A stretch of 64,000 nucleotides of DNA from Flavivirga spongiicola (GTDB lineage: Bacteria > Bacteroidota > Bacteroidia > Flavobacteriales > Flavobacteriaceae). A model generated the notes under the pieces. It searched no databases and was not told where the DNA came from. It was given only the letters and a program-made list of their open reading frames with translations. Made by a program: the position numbers and the translations under genes. Location of the stretch: contig NZ_JAUOEO010000001.1 in the NCBI RefSeq assembly GCF_030540825.1, forward strand, positions 2,825,001-2,889,000, given 5' to 3'. Below, in pieces: positions 17,038-26,123 of this stretch. Every line of letters starts with the position of its first letter. The stretch's first letter is position 1.

Positions 17038-18414
17038 ATGAAAAATTTATACATAATAGTCATACTTACATTAGTCTTTACAAGTTGCCAAACAAAGAAG
17101 GCTCCTGTAGATTATGTCATATTATCAGGAAAGATACTCAATGTAGATACTAGTCATAAAATGTCTTTATCACATGGCAGCTCTTTGAAAAAAGATATAT
17201 CCTTTAATATGGATGGGACTTTTAAAGATACAATTAAAGTTGACAAAGGAAATTATGTGCTATCTACAGGAAAGTCTAAAGTGTATCTTGATCTAGAACA
17301 AGGAAACAACATTGTTATTAATTTTGATGATGATAATGTACATGAATCTTTAAAGCTAGGAGGAAAAGGTTTTGAAAAAAGTATTTATCAAAGAAAGCGA
17401 GCTATTTTAAAGCAAGGGTTTTACAATGAAGGAATTAGTGCTTATGATAAGGATGAATCCTCCTTTTTAAAAACGATGAAGTCTCATAGAGATAAAATGC
17501 TAGACAATTTAACCAAAACTAAAAATTTGCCTGAAGATTACATAGCAAAAGAAAAAAGAGAAATCGAATATCTATACTTAGACTTTGTACAAAAGTATGT
17601 TGGCAATCATATAATGACTGATAATAATTCATATAAGCCTTCGCAAAACATATTGAATGAGTTAAAAATGTTGTCTTTAGAGAATGAAGAGGATTTTTTA
17701 AAATCAAAGCAATATAGAGGTTTGCTTAAAGTGTACATGACAGTAAAATCGATAGAAATTGCTAAAGCAAATAACATAAGTCGTGAGTTTGCTTATTTAG
17801 AAGCAGCTAAAGATATTAAGAATAGTGCTATTAGAAACGGTTTAATTTTTGGAAGTGTTAAAATGGCGATGGGAAAAGTAGAAGATATGGACGCCTATTT
17901 TCAAAAGTATGTTATTGTAGCAGCAGACAGCACTTATGCGTCAAGGATGACAGAGGTCTATCAAAACTTACAGTCAACAGCAAAAGGAAATCCGTCTCCA
18001 AAATTTGTTAATTATAGAAATTATAATGGAGGAACAACCTCTCTAGAAGACTTTAAAGGCAAATACGTATTTATAGATGTTTGGGCAACTTGGTGTGGTC
18101 CTTGTATGAGGCAAATGCCTTACTTGAAAAAAATCGAAAAGAAATATCATAACAAAAATATTCTGTTTGTTAGTATTTCTGCTGATAAGGAAAGAGATTA
18201 TAAAAAATGGAGAGAATTGGTTGCAAAAGAGAACCTGACAGGAATACAGCTTATTGCAGACAATGCTTTTGAATCTAGCTTTATAAATAAATACAACATC
18301 TCATCAATTCCTAGATTCATTTTATTAGACCCTAGTGGAAATATCATTGATAACGATGCACCAGACCCATCTGATCCAAAATTAGAAGCATTGTTTAAAA
18401 GTTTAAAAATTTAA
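17038..18414 (+). CDS. TlpA-like thioredoxin-fold lipoprotein, copy 3
   Basis: Lipoprotein (FTSC, C17) with an N-terminal DUF4369-like domain, a helical middle and a C-terminal thioredoxin domain containing WATWCGPC (C353, C356) and SSIPRFILLDPSG. It starts 13 nt after copy 2, so the three form one operon. Copies 1 and 3 have the standard motif and only copy 2 departs from it. Confidence 0.9.
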   Translation: MKNLYIIVILTLVFTSCQTKKAPVDYVILSGKILNVDTSHKMSLSHGSSLKKDISFNMDGTFKDTIKVDKGNYVLSTGKSKVYLDLEQGNNIVINFDDDNVHESLKLGGKGFEKSIYQRKRAILKQGFYNEGISAYDKDESSFLKTMKSHRDKMLDNLTKTKNLPEDYIAKEKREIEYLYLDFVQKYVGNHIMTDNNSYKPSQNILNELKMLSLENEEDFLKSKQYRGLLKVYMTVKSIEIAKANNISREFAYLEAAKDIKNSAIRNGLIFGSVKMAMGKVEDMDAYFQKYVIVAADSTYASRMTEVYQNLQSTAKGNPSPKFVNYRNYNGGTTSLEDFKGKYVFIDVWATWCGPCMRQMPYLKKIEKKYHNKNILFVSISADKERDYKKWRELVAKENLTGIQLIADNAFESSFINKYNISSIPRFILLDPSGNIIDNDAPDPSDPKLEALFKSLKI

Positions 18415-18480
18415 CTTGTTTAACGTAAATCTTGGATAAGAAAATTTATGTCAGTTCGAGTGAAATTCTGGAAGAATTTT

Positions 18481-18545
18481 GTATCGAGAAGCTTTTTTTG
18501 TCGAAAATTTATTTGCCTGCCTGTCGGCAGACAGGTTTTCGATAC
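18481..18545. repeat. REP-like palindromic element
   Basis: An outer imperfect pair (GTATCGAGAA at 18481-18490, TTTTCGATAC at 18536-18545) encloses an inner hairpin at 18516-18535 (CCTG.CTG, loop TCGG, CAG.CAGG). Sequences of the type TCAGTTCGAGTG...GTATCGAGA recur as extragenic repeats in flavobacterial genomes, as far as I recall. A single copy is seen in this window. Confidence 0.5.
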
Positions 18546-18630
18546 GATTTTTTATCTGGTTTTCCAGGGCATTATGCTATCATGAAAGGTGAATTTATTG
18601 TAGAGTAAATTAAAAAAACTTTCCGTCTGT

Positions 18631-18671
18631 AAACAAAAAGTCTGAGATTTAAAACCTCAGACTTTTTGTTT
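18631..18671 (+). terminator. intrinsic terminator after the TlpA-like trio
   Basis: A perfect 16-bp stem: AAACAAAAAGTCTGAG (18631-18646) pairs with CTCAGACTTTTTGTTT (18656-18671) across a 9-nt loop, with a T run in the right arm. It isolates the TlpA-like operon from the sugar locus. Confidence 0.85.
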
Positions 18672-18761
18672 ATAATTTAGTGCAATTTTTTTCAGTGAAT
18701 AATACTGAACATTAATATTTAGATAAATAACTAAATTAGATGATTTAACTAGATGTAATTT

Positions 18762-20654
18762 ATGAAAACCAAACTTTTAATAATTGCTGTTCTTTTTGGG
18801 TTTTACTTATCTGCTCAAGAACAAGTAGAACTTGACAATTTAAACGACTTTAAAGTACAGGCTGGAAATTGGCAAATTGTAGGCGATGTAAAGGTAAATA
18901 GGCATATTGATGTGCATCGTAAGCAAGAAGAAGAACGCGATTCAAAAAAGAAAAGGAGAAGAGGGAAGAAAAAAAGGAATGCTGTAGAGCCGTTTAAAGC
19001 AATTGAGTCAACTCCTGGGAATGGCATTCTTTTAAATATAAATGATAAAGAAAAAAATGATGCCCTAGTTACCAATTGGGAACATGGAGATTTACTATTG
19101 GAGTTAGAAGTATTACTTCCAAAAGGATCAAATTCTGGTATTTATTTTCAAGGCAGATATGAATTGCAGTTAAAAGATAGTTGGGGTGTTAAAAATCCCT
19201 TAGGTTCTGATATGGGTGGATTTCATAATAATTGGGAAACAGATGAAGATAAAATTTTTAGAGGCATTCCACCAACTAGTAATGCATCAAAAGCTCCTGG
19301 ATTATGGCAAAAATATAAAGTACATTTTCAAGCACCACGTTTTAATGAGGCTGGTGAAAAAATTTCAAATGCCAAATTTATTTCAGTAGATTTAAATGGT
19401 GTTCGAATTCATAGTAATGTTGAGGTTTCAACATATACCGGCGGTCCAATTGAAAAGAACGAAGTAGCAAAAGGACCTTTGTTAATTCAAGGAAACCATG
19501 GGCCAGTTGCAATTAGGAATTTTAAATACCAATTACTAAAAGAATCTTCGGTATCACTAGCATCGCTTTCATACGTTACTTACAAAGGAGCTTTTAAAGG
19601 ATTAGACGAATTAAATGATCGAGCTAAAGTATCGTCTGGTAAGGCTAATAATATTGATGTTCTTAGTACCGGCGAAGAAGATGAATATGGCATCATGTAT
19701 ATAGGGAATTTAAGTATTGGAGAGGAAGATACTTACACTATTAATGTTGGTTACACAGGAGGTGTTAAATTAATTGTTGATAACAAAAAAATTGTAGAAG
19801 ATAATTCTTCGAGCGGACAAGGGTTATTAAAAGGAGATATGAAATTAACAAAAGGAGAACATAAGTTTCTTCTAATCAATATTAAATCTGCTGGTTGGAG
19901 AGCGCCACGGTTAGGACTATCAATTAAGAGTAAATCGACAAATTCGAAAGATTTTCATACCTACGATTCTTACCCTCCAAACATAAACACGGTATCTCCA
20001 ATTTTTGTTCAACCAGATTCTAAACCACGCTTGTTAAGAGCTTTTGTGAGTTTTAATGGAGATGGAAAACGCCTATCGCACACCATAGGTGTAGGCACAC
20101 CTGAAGGCGTAAACTATGTTTACGATTTAGGAGCAGGAAACCTTGTTGGAGTTTGGCGTGGCGATTTTGTTGATGCAACACCCATGTGGCATAGTAGAGG
20201 GGATGGATCGTTTAAACCAAAAGGAGCTGTACAATGGACTTTTTTAAACCAGCCTATAGCTCAACTTTCAAGTTTGAATGAAGCTTTTCCAGATACAGGA
20301 ATAGCTCCGGATTTCGTTCCTAAAGGTTATACAATTGATAAAGCTTCTGAGTTACCAGTGTTTAAATATCGATATAAAGATGTTGATATTGAAAATAGGA
20401 TAACATTAGATAGCAACAATAATTATGTTGTCAATGATATTCAATTTTCAAAATCTGGATTAACAAACTGGTTTTGCAAATTAGCTTCTGGCAAAGTGAA
20501 AAAAATGACTGACGGCTCTTATCTTGTAGAAGAGCAGCAATATTATGTAAAGGTATTAACGGGTCAGACACCAGTAGTACGAGAAGTTAATGGAGAAACA
20601 GAATTGATAATTCCTGTTGATGGTAGTAAAATTAAATATGAAATAATTTGGTAG
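18762..20654 (+). CDS. exported DUF1080 (3-keto-disaccharide hydrolase-like) protein with PA14-like and extra domains
   Basis: Signal peptide (FYLSAQE), then a DUF1080/LamG-like domain with PKGSNSGIYFQGRYELQLKD and GNHGPVAIRNFKYQLL, residues about 80-255. DUF1080 proteins are named 3-keto-disaccharide hydrolases. A PA14-like segment follows (about 275-390, YTINVGYTGGVKLIVDNKKI). The last 230 residues resemble the N-terminal part found in heme-binding sugar dehydrogenases. A run of Lys/Arg (residues 53-73, KKKRRRGKKKR) interrupts the DUF1080 start, which is unusual. The cytochrome gene begins 2 nt after its stop, so the two proteins probably act together on an oxidised sugar in the periplasm. 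Confidence 0.8.
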   Translation: MKTKLLIIAVLFGFYLSAQEQVELDNLNDFKVQAGNWQIVGDVKVNRHIDVHRKQEEERDSKKKRRRGKKKRNAVEPFKAIESTPGNGILLNINDKEKNDALVTNWEHGDLLLELEVLLPKGSNSGIYFQGRYELQLKDSWGVKNPLGSDMGGFHNNWETDEDKIFRGIPPTSNASKAPGLWQKYKVHFQAPRFNEAGEKISNAKFISVDLNGVRIHSNVEVSTYTGGPIEKNEVAKGPLLIQGNHGPVAIRNFKYQLLKESSVSLASLSYVTYKGAFKGLDELNDRAKVSSGKANNIDVLSTGEEDEYGIMYIGNLSIGEEDTYTINVGYTGGVKLIVDNKKIVEDNSSSGQGLLKGDMKLTKGEHKFLLINIKSAGWRAPRLGLSIKSKSTNSKDFHTYDSYPPNINTVSPIFVQPDSKPRLLRAFVSFNGDGKRLSHTIGVGTPEGVNYVYDLGAGNLVGVWRGDFVDATPMWHSRGDGSFKPKGAVQWTFLNQPIAQLSSLNEAFPDTGIAPDFVPKGYTIDKASELPVFKYRYKDVDIENRITLDSNNNYVVNDIQFSKSGLTNWFCKLASGKVKKMTDGSYLVEEQQYYVKVLTGQTPVVREVNGETELIIPVDGSKIKYEIIW

Positions 20655-20656
20655 AC

Positions 20657-22612
20657 ATGATGAACAAAATAATTCATAATAAAGTTAATAATAGTATTAA
20701 AATCGTAATCATACTGGTTGTTATTGGTTTTACTCAAATTATAATCGCTCAAAATACTCCTAAAGAGGAAGATTATTATCGTATAACTAAAGTGCCTACT
20801 CCCGAAGGTATTAAAGTTGAAGGTGGAGGCGTATTGTCGCTTCCTGATGGAAGTATAGCCGTTTGTACCAGACGTGGCGATGTTTGGATTATTGAAAACC
20901 CAACCATGGGTAATGGCACCCCATCTAAATTTATAAAGTTTGCTTCAGGGCTGCACGAACCATTAGGGTTAGCCTATCGAGATGGGGCATTATATACAGC
21001 TCAGCGAGGAGAGCTTACTAAGCTTGTAGATACAGATGGAGATAGAATTGCTGATGTTTATCAAACCATTTATGCATGGCCATTATCAACACACTATCAC
21101 GAATATTCTTTTGGGCCCGTTTTAGCTCCAGATGATGCATTTTTTGTAACTGCCAATGTCGCTTTTGGAAGTGAAGAATGGTGGCGAGGAGAAAGTCGTG
21201 TGCCATGGCGAGGATGGACGATGAAAATTTATGAAGACGGACGTATGGAACCTTGGGCAACAGGAATGCGTTCTCCTGCTGGTTATGGCCTTATTGATGG
21301 AGAATTGTTCTATACTGATAACCAAGGAGATTGGGTTGGTTCTGGAGGGTTATGGCATTTGCCTAAAGGAGTGGTTACTGCACACCCTGCTGGACTTAAA
21401 TGGAGTGGACATAAAGATTCTCCTATAAAACTTACTGAAGCGGAATTTTATGCTAAAATAGATATGCGTCAAGTTAAAAAAAATGGACGCTACGTAAAGC
21501 CTGAAAATATTATTGATGAGGAAGATCCAGATTTTGTTTATGAAGCAAAAGAATCTTTTCCAGAAATGCAATTGCCAGCTGTAGTTTTACCACATGGAAT
21601 TTTAGGAATCTCAAATTCGGAAGTGAAAGTAGATAAAACTGAAGGTAAATTTGGACCATTCAGCGGACAAGTATTAATAGGTGATATGGGGCAGAGTAAA
21701 ATAATGCGTGTGGTTCTTGAAAAAGTAAAAGGAGAATATCAAGGCGTTGCTTTCGATTTTAGATCGGGCTTTCAGTCTGGTGTGATGCGTATGGATTTTG
21801 ACAAAAGCGGAAACCTTTTTGTTGGGGAAACCAATAGAGGTTGGGGATCGGCTGGAACTACAAATTCTGGTTTAGAATACCTTACATGGACAGGTCGCGT
21901 TCCTTTTGAAATGAAAACAGTAAAATCGATGCCTGATGGTTTTGAGATAGAGTTCACAAAGCCTGTTGATAAAAGTTCTGCTGAAGATTTGGATTCTTAC
22001 AAAGGCAAAAGTTATATATATAAATATCATGCTGCTTATGGTAGCCCACAAGCAAATTTGGAAACTATTAATTTAAAAGGTGTTAAAGTTAGTGAAGATG
22101 GTTACAAGGTTCGTATTGTAACAGATAATTTAAGACCATTTTATGTGCACGAAATGACCTTGCCAGGTGTTAAGGAAAAAGAATCTGGTCAGTTAACTTT
22201 ACACCCAACATTTTACTATACATTAAATAATATAGCAGAAGGTGACAGGCTAGAATTATCTCAGCTTTCAACAAAACGATCATCTAGTATTAAAAAGAAA
22301 GTGGTTAAAAAACCTAGAGTTAGCAAAACTGCAGCAACCAAAAAAAGGAAAACTGTTTTAACTGATGCGCAAGTACAACCTCTTTTAACTAATAATACCT
22401 GTGTGGCATGTCACCATAAGGAAAAAAGACTCGTCGGGCCTTCTTTTAAATTAATTGCAAAACGTAATTATACTGATGAGGAAATGGTGAAACTTATTTA
22501 TAATCCACAGCCTAAAAACTGGCCAGAGTACGCAACACCTATGGCACCAATGCCTCAGGTTCCAAAGGTAGAGGCTCTTAAAATAGCAGCTTGGATTAAT
22601 TCTTTGAAGTGA
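20657..22612 (+). CDS. sorbosone/glucose dehydrogenase-like protein with C-terminal cytochrome c
   Basis: Exported redox protein (signal VIGFTQIIIAQ). A beta-propeller of the PQQ-type sugar dehydrogenase superfamily fills most of it (LPDGSIAVCTRRGDVWII, PLGLAYRDGALYTAQRGEL, MRSPAGYG). A Lys/Arg-rich linker near residues 539-566 leads to a class I cytochrome c domain with CVACH (C582, C585, H586) and a candidate axial Met in TPMAPMPQ. The start is set at the ATG at 20657, 2 nt after the upstream stop; the frame is open further but only from a TTG. It probably oxidises a sugar or carries electrons from the GMC dehydrogenases toward the respiratory chain. Confidence 0.82.
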   Translation: MMNKIIHNKVNNSIKIVIILVVIGFTQIIIAQNTPKEEDYYRITKVPTPEGIKVEGGGVLSLPDGSIAVCTRRGDVWIIENPTMGNGTPSKFIKFASGLHEPLGLAYRDGALYTAQRGELTKLVDTDGDRIADVYQTIYAWPLSTHYHEYSFGPVLAPDDAFFVTANVAFGSEEWWRGESRVPWRGWTMKIYEDGRMEPWATGMRSPAGYGLIDGELFYTDNQGDWVGSGGLWHLPKGVVTAHPAGLKWSGHKDSPIKLTEAEFYAKIDMRQVKKNGRYVKPENIIDEEDPDFVYEAKESFPEMQLPAVVLPHGILGISNSEVKVDKTEGKFGPFSGQVLIGDMGQSKIMRVVLEKVKGEYQGVAFDFRSGFQSGVMRMDFDKSGNLFVGETNRGWGSAGTTNSGLEYLTWTGRVPFEMKTVKSMPDGFEIEFTKPVDKSSAEDLDSYKGKSYIYKYHAAYGSPQANLETINLKGVKVSEDGYKVRIVTDNLRPFYVHEMTLPGVKEKESGQLTLHPTFYYTLNNIAEGDRLELSQLSTKRSSSIKKKVVKKPRVSKTAATKKRKTVLTDAQVQPLLTNNTCVACHHKEKRLVGPSFKLIAKRNYTDEEMVKLIYNPQPKNWPEYATPMAPMPQVPKVEALKIAAWINSLK

Positions 22613-22675
22613 TGGTTTAAAAATAGGGTCTTCACTAGATTTCAAAATTTTTACACGTAACTAATATTTTTCAAT

Positions 22676-22711
22676 AAAAAAGGGTGTCAATTTTAATTGA
22701 CACCCTTTTTT
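22676..22711. terminator. bidirectional intrinsic terminator
   Basis: A perfect 17-bp stem with a two-base tip (22676-22692 pairs with 22695-22711; core AGGGTGTCAATT) has an A run before and a T run after it. It lies between convergent genes and can serve both. Confidence 0.9.
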
Positions 22712-22726
22712 GATTTATAATAACGA

Positions 22727-25700
22727 CTAGCGTTTATAATTCAATAATATCCAATTCATATTTGCGATATATTGTTCTTTATCGGTCTCATTTTTAAATA
22801 CAAGGTATAGTGAAGCCTTATCAGTTTTTGGATTTACAGGTATTTTATAATACTTCATGAGGCCTTTATCTTTGTTGAAATACTTTAAGTGGGTTTTACC
22901 AATAAGATTTCCGTTAGGCGATCCTTCTCTAATTTCAACATCACCTTCATAAGCATAGTTGCCTGCAAAAAACGCAGATAGTTTTATACTTTCTAAACCG
23001 TTTAAAGGTAGCGTGTCAAATTTTAAATATGAATTATGAACAATAGAACCTACGAGGTTTTGTCCATCAGCACTCCAACTTCCAAGGCCATTACTTTTCT
23101 CAATAGCATCTTCAGCTTCAATTTTAGGTGTTTTAAAAATAATTTGCTCCCTAGTAGATAGCTTAGATTCTGGTTGGTCTTCGTTGCCATTGTCTAAATA
23201 AGAAGCCATTAAGACATACATGCCTTCATTTTTACTCCCTATATGTTTATCAAATGTTATAGAGCCCTTTATTGGCAATTGCTTTTTTGCAGGAGTGTTA
23301 TCTGGCTTTAGTGATAATATGTATTTAATCATTTTTTCAACTTCACCCTGGTTTAATTGTGGGTGAGCAGACATCATAGTTTCTCCCCATACACCAGTAC
23401 CTCCTTTTATAACTTTACTGATTAAATAACCAGCATCATCGGATGTGTATTTTTCTGCAATCTCGATATAACTAGGTCCATTTACCTTTTCTTTTTCGGC
23501 ATGACAGGCTTTGCAATCGCTTCCATCTATAAGTTTTCTGCCTTCTGGGACTGTGTTTTGCTGATGCCCTAAAGTGGCCTTTATTAAATCGTTTCCTTCA
23601 GGAATATAATCTAAAGTGACTTTTATTTTATTGGTATCAATAGAACCATCTGTAGTGCTACCATCTTGTTTATCTGTTACAGTTACCGTGTAGTTTACTT
23701 TTTTATAATCCCAAAAGGATGTGTTTTCAGGGTCTATTTGGATGGTTAGTTCTGGCGGGTCGTTACCTACCAAAAGCTTAGTTTCCGTAGTATTCGTTTC
23801 TCCTTTTTGATCAGTCACTGTTAAACTTACAGTATAAGTCCCGGATTCATTAAAGGTAAATGAAGGGTTTACTTCTGTTGATTGTACTTCATCATTAGTA
23901 AAAGACCACTTGTAAGTTAGCTTATCGTTATCATAATCTAAGGATTCTGATGCTGAGAACTGAACAGTCAATGGTGTTGAACCAACCTCTTTATCGTTAA
24001 TGATTTTTGCTATGGGTTTTCTGTTTCCTTTTATATAAGATATTCGGTTTAAGCGGGCATCTAAGTTTTGAGAATTCCATTTTTGACCATATTCTAAAAC
24101 ATACAAAGTACCATCCTTCCCAAAAATCATGTCCATAGGATGCGAGAATTCGGTATTGGGCATAAACGGTTCTGCTTTTTTATAATTATGATTCTCATCA
24201 AGTGTAACTACATAAACCCAATCTCTCATCCATTCATATACAATAAGTTTTCCTTCAAAATATTTAGGAAAACTATTGTCTTTTGCATTGGGATGATTTG
24301 AAGCATGAAAAATTGGTCCTGCCATTGGGTTTACACCACCAACTCCCAGCCACGAAAATTCTTCTGATTTATCATAAGAATACCAGATTAATGATTCTTG
24401 TGCGTCAGGCAGTTCTTTTAAACCTGTATTGTTTGGGGAATCATTGACTAAATTATTGGGATCAAATTTTGCTCCCGATTCTTGAGTTATAAAATTATAA
24501 TCGTTATATACTTGATTATTTCCTCTAGTATATGGCCAGCCCCAAAACCCTGCTTTTCTTGCTTGGTCAAACTCACCCATGCCTTTGGGCCCTCTGTTTG
24601 GATTTTCTGTTCCTGCATCTGGACCAACATCGCCCCAATAGAGATATCCTGTTTCACTATCAATAGACGGTCTAAAAGGATTTCTACAACCCATGACGTA
24701 AATTTCAGGTTTGGTGTTTGGTGTGCCTTCAGGAAACAAATTTCCCTTAGGAATAGAGTAGGTGCCATCTTTTTCAGGCTTAATTCTTAATATCTTTCCT
24801 CTTAAATCATTTGTATTTGCAGCTGATTTTTGGGCATCCCATAATGCGCGTTCTGGGCGCTCATCAATAGGAGTATAGCCAGAGGATTCAAAAGGGTTTG
24901 TGTTATCCCCTGAAGTAATGAATAAGTTTCCATCTGGACCAAATTCTAAGGCGCCACCACTATGACAGCATTCCCTTATAGTAGGAATTTTGAGGAGTAT
25001 TTTTTCAGAATCAAGAATTAATGTTTTGTCAATCAGATCAAAGCGAGATACATATTGCAATGGTTCATCTCCAGGAGCTGAATAAAACAAATAAATCCAA
25101 TGATTCCTTTTGTAGTTTGGGTCTACTGCTAAACCAAGTAATCCATCCTCATTTCCATAAAACAAATCTATCTGAGCAATGGTTTCGGTCTGTTCTGTTT
25201 TAAAATCAAATAATTTTAATGCACCACGGCGCTCAATAAATAAAATACCTTCTTCAGGTAATTCATCCAACTCCATAGGCTCATTAAGGTTAAGATCTAA
25301 AACTTGTTTAACAAAACGATTTTCTGGTGGTACACGATCTGATGTTGCTTTTCTATAATCTAAATTATTTTTACCAATAGCATATATAATACCTCCTAAT
25401 AAATGATTTAAAAATAAAGGATTTGTATATGTATCATTGGTATGTCCCATTTCTGTGTAAAAAGCACGACCTCCATCAAAATTATGATACCAAGAGATTG
25501 GATGGTTTTCTCCATTAGTTCCACCTTCATAAGTGGTTTCGTCTATAGTAATTAGTACGTTAATATCTGGATTGATGTTTTTAAAATTGTACCACTCATC
25601 TTTTTTTACCCAAGTATCTTCAAGGTTCATGGTTGATTTGTGGTTTTTATCTACCACATTAAGTGTTGCCTCTTGTATTCTTGGATGCCCTTCAAAATAA

Positions 25701-26089
25701 GCACCTACAAGTTTGTTGTACCAAGGCCATTCATATTCGGTGTCGGTAGCAGCATGTATGCCTACAAAGCCACCGCCTGCTTGTATATAGCGTTCAAAAT
25801 CGGCTTGCTGTTCGTAATTTAAAATATTGCCTGTTGTATTTAAGAAAACTACTGCAGAAAACTGTTTTAATGAATCTTCTACAAAATAAGTAGAGTCTTC
25901 AGTAGCAACGACTTTAAAATCATTTTCTTCACCTAGTTTTATTAATGCATTTATTCCAGTTTCTATAGAACCATGTCTGAACCCCTCAGTTTTACTAAAA
26001 ACAAGTATTCTTTTCTCCTTTCTACTACATGATCCCAACATAATAGTTACGATTAGAATCAAAAGGGGTTTTATTAATTTAGGTTTCAT
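22727..26089 (-). CDS. ThuA / PQQ-type sugar dehydrogenase / PKD / cytochrome c / carbohydrate-binding-like fusion lipoprotein
   Basis: A 1120-residue lipoprotein (LGSC, C21) with five parts. The ThuA-like domain (27-240, FSKTEGFRHGSI, GGGFVGIHAATD) belongs to a family linked to 3-ketodisaccharide breakdown. The glucose/sorbosone dehydrogenase propeller (about 265-685) contains NEDGLLGLAVDP, CCHSGGALEFGPDGNLFI and GDVGPDAG. A PKD domain (about 690-775) follows. A cytochrome c domain has CKACH at 859-863. The final part is CBM6-like (about 985-1115). It is the last gene of the lacI-xylB-xylA unit, 34 nt after xylA. It likely oxidises or cleaves sugars at the cell surface and passes electrons to its own heme. 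Confidence 0.85.
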   Translation of the reverse strand: MKPKLIKPLLILIVTIMLGSCSRKEKRILVFSKTEGFRHGSIETGINALIKLGEENDFKVVATEDSTYFVEDSLKQFSAVVFLNTTGNILNYEQQADFERYIQAGGGFVGIHAATDTEYEWPWYNKLVGAYFEGHPRIQEATLNVVDKNHKSTMNLEDTWVKKDEWYNFKNINPDINVLITIDETTYEGGTNGENHPISWYHNFDGGRAFYTEMGHTNDTYTNPLFLNHLLGGIIYAIGKNNLDYRKATSDRVPPENRFVKQVLDLNLNEPMELDELPEEGILFIERRGALKLFDFKTEQTETIAQIDLFYGNEDGLLGLAVDPNYKRNHWIYLFYSAPGDEPLQYVSRFDLIDKTLILDSEKILLKIPTIRECCHSGGALEFGPDGNLFITSGDNTNPFESSGYTPIDERPERALWDAQKSAANTNDLRGKILRIKPEKDGTYSIPKGNLFPEGTPNTKPEIYVMGCRNPFRPSIDSETGYLYWGDVGPDAGTENPNRGPKGMGEFDQARKAGFWGWPYTRGNNQVYNDYNFITQESGAKFDPNNLVNDSPNNTGLKELPDAQESLIWYSYDKSEEFSWLGVGGVNPMAGPIFHASNHPNAKDNSFPKYFEGKLIVYEWMRDWVYVVTLDENHNYKKAEPFMPNTEFSHPMDMIFGKDGTLYVLEYGQKWNSQNLDARLNRISYIKGNRKPIAKIINDKEVGSTPLTVQFSASESLDYDNDKLTYKWSFTNDEVQSTEVNPSFTFNESGTYTVSLTVTDQKGETNTTETKLLVGNDPPELTIQIDPENTSFWDYKKVNYTVTVTDKQDGSTTDGSIDTNKIKVTLDYIPEGNDLIKATLGHQQNTVPEGRKLIDGSDCKACHAEKEKVNGPSYIEIAEKYTSDDAGYLISKVIKGGTGVWGETMMSAHPQLNQGEVEKMIKYILSLKPDNTPAKKQLPIKGSITFDKHIGSKNEGMYVLMASYLDNGNEDQPESKLSTREQIIFKTPKIEAEDAIEKSNGLGSWSADGQNLVGSIVHNSYLKFDTLPLNGLESIKLSAFFAGNYAYEGDVEIREGSPNGNLIGKTHLKYFNKDKGLMKYYKIPVNPKTDKASLYLVFKNETDKEQYIANMNWILLNYKR

Positions 26090-26123
26090 TTTAAAAAAAT
26101 TAAGTTTAATTAAATACTTGTTG

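Noticed and set aside
4695..18414. Classical polysaccharide utilisation locus
   Set aside because: SusC and SusD are present but there is no glycoside hydrolase, polysaccharide lyase or sulfatase in the unit.
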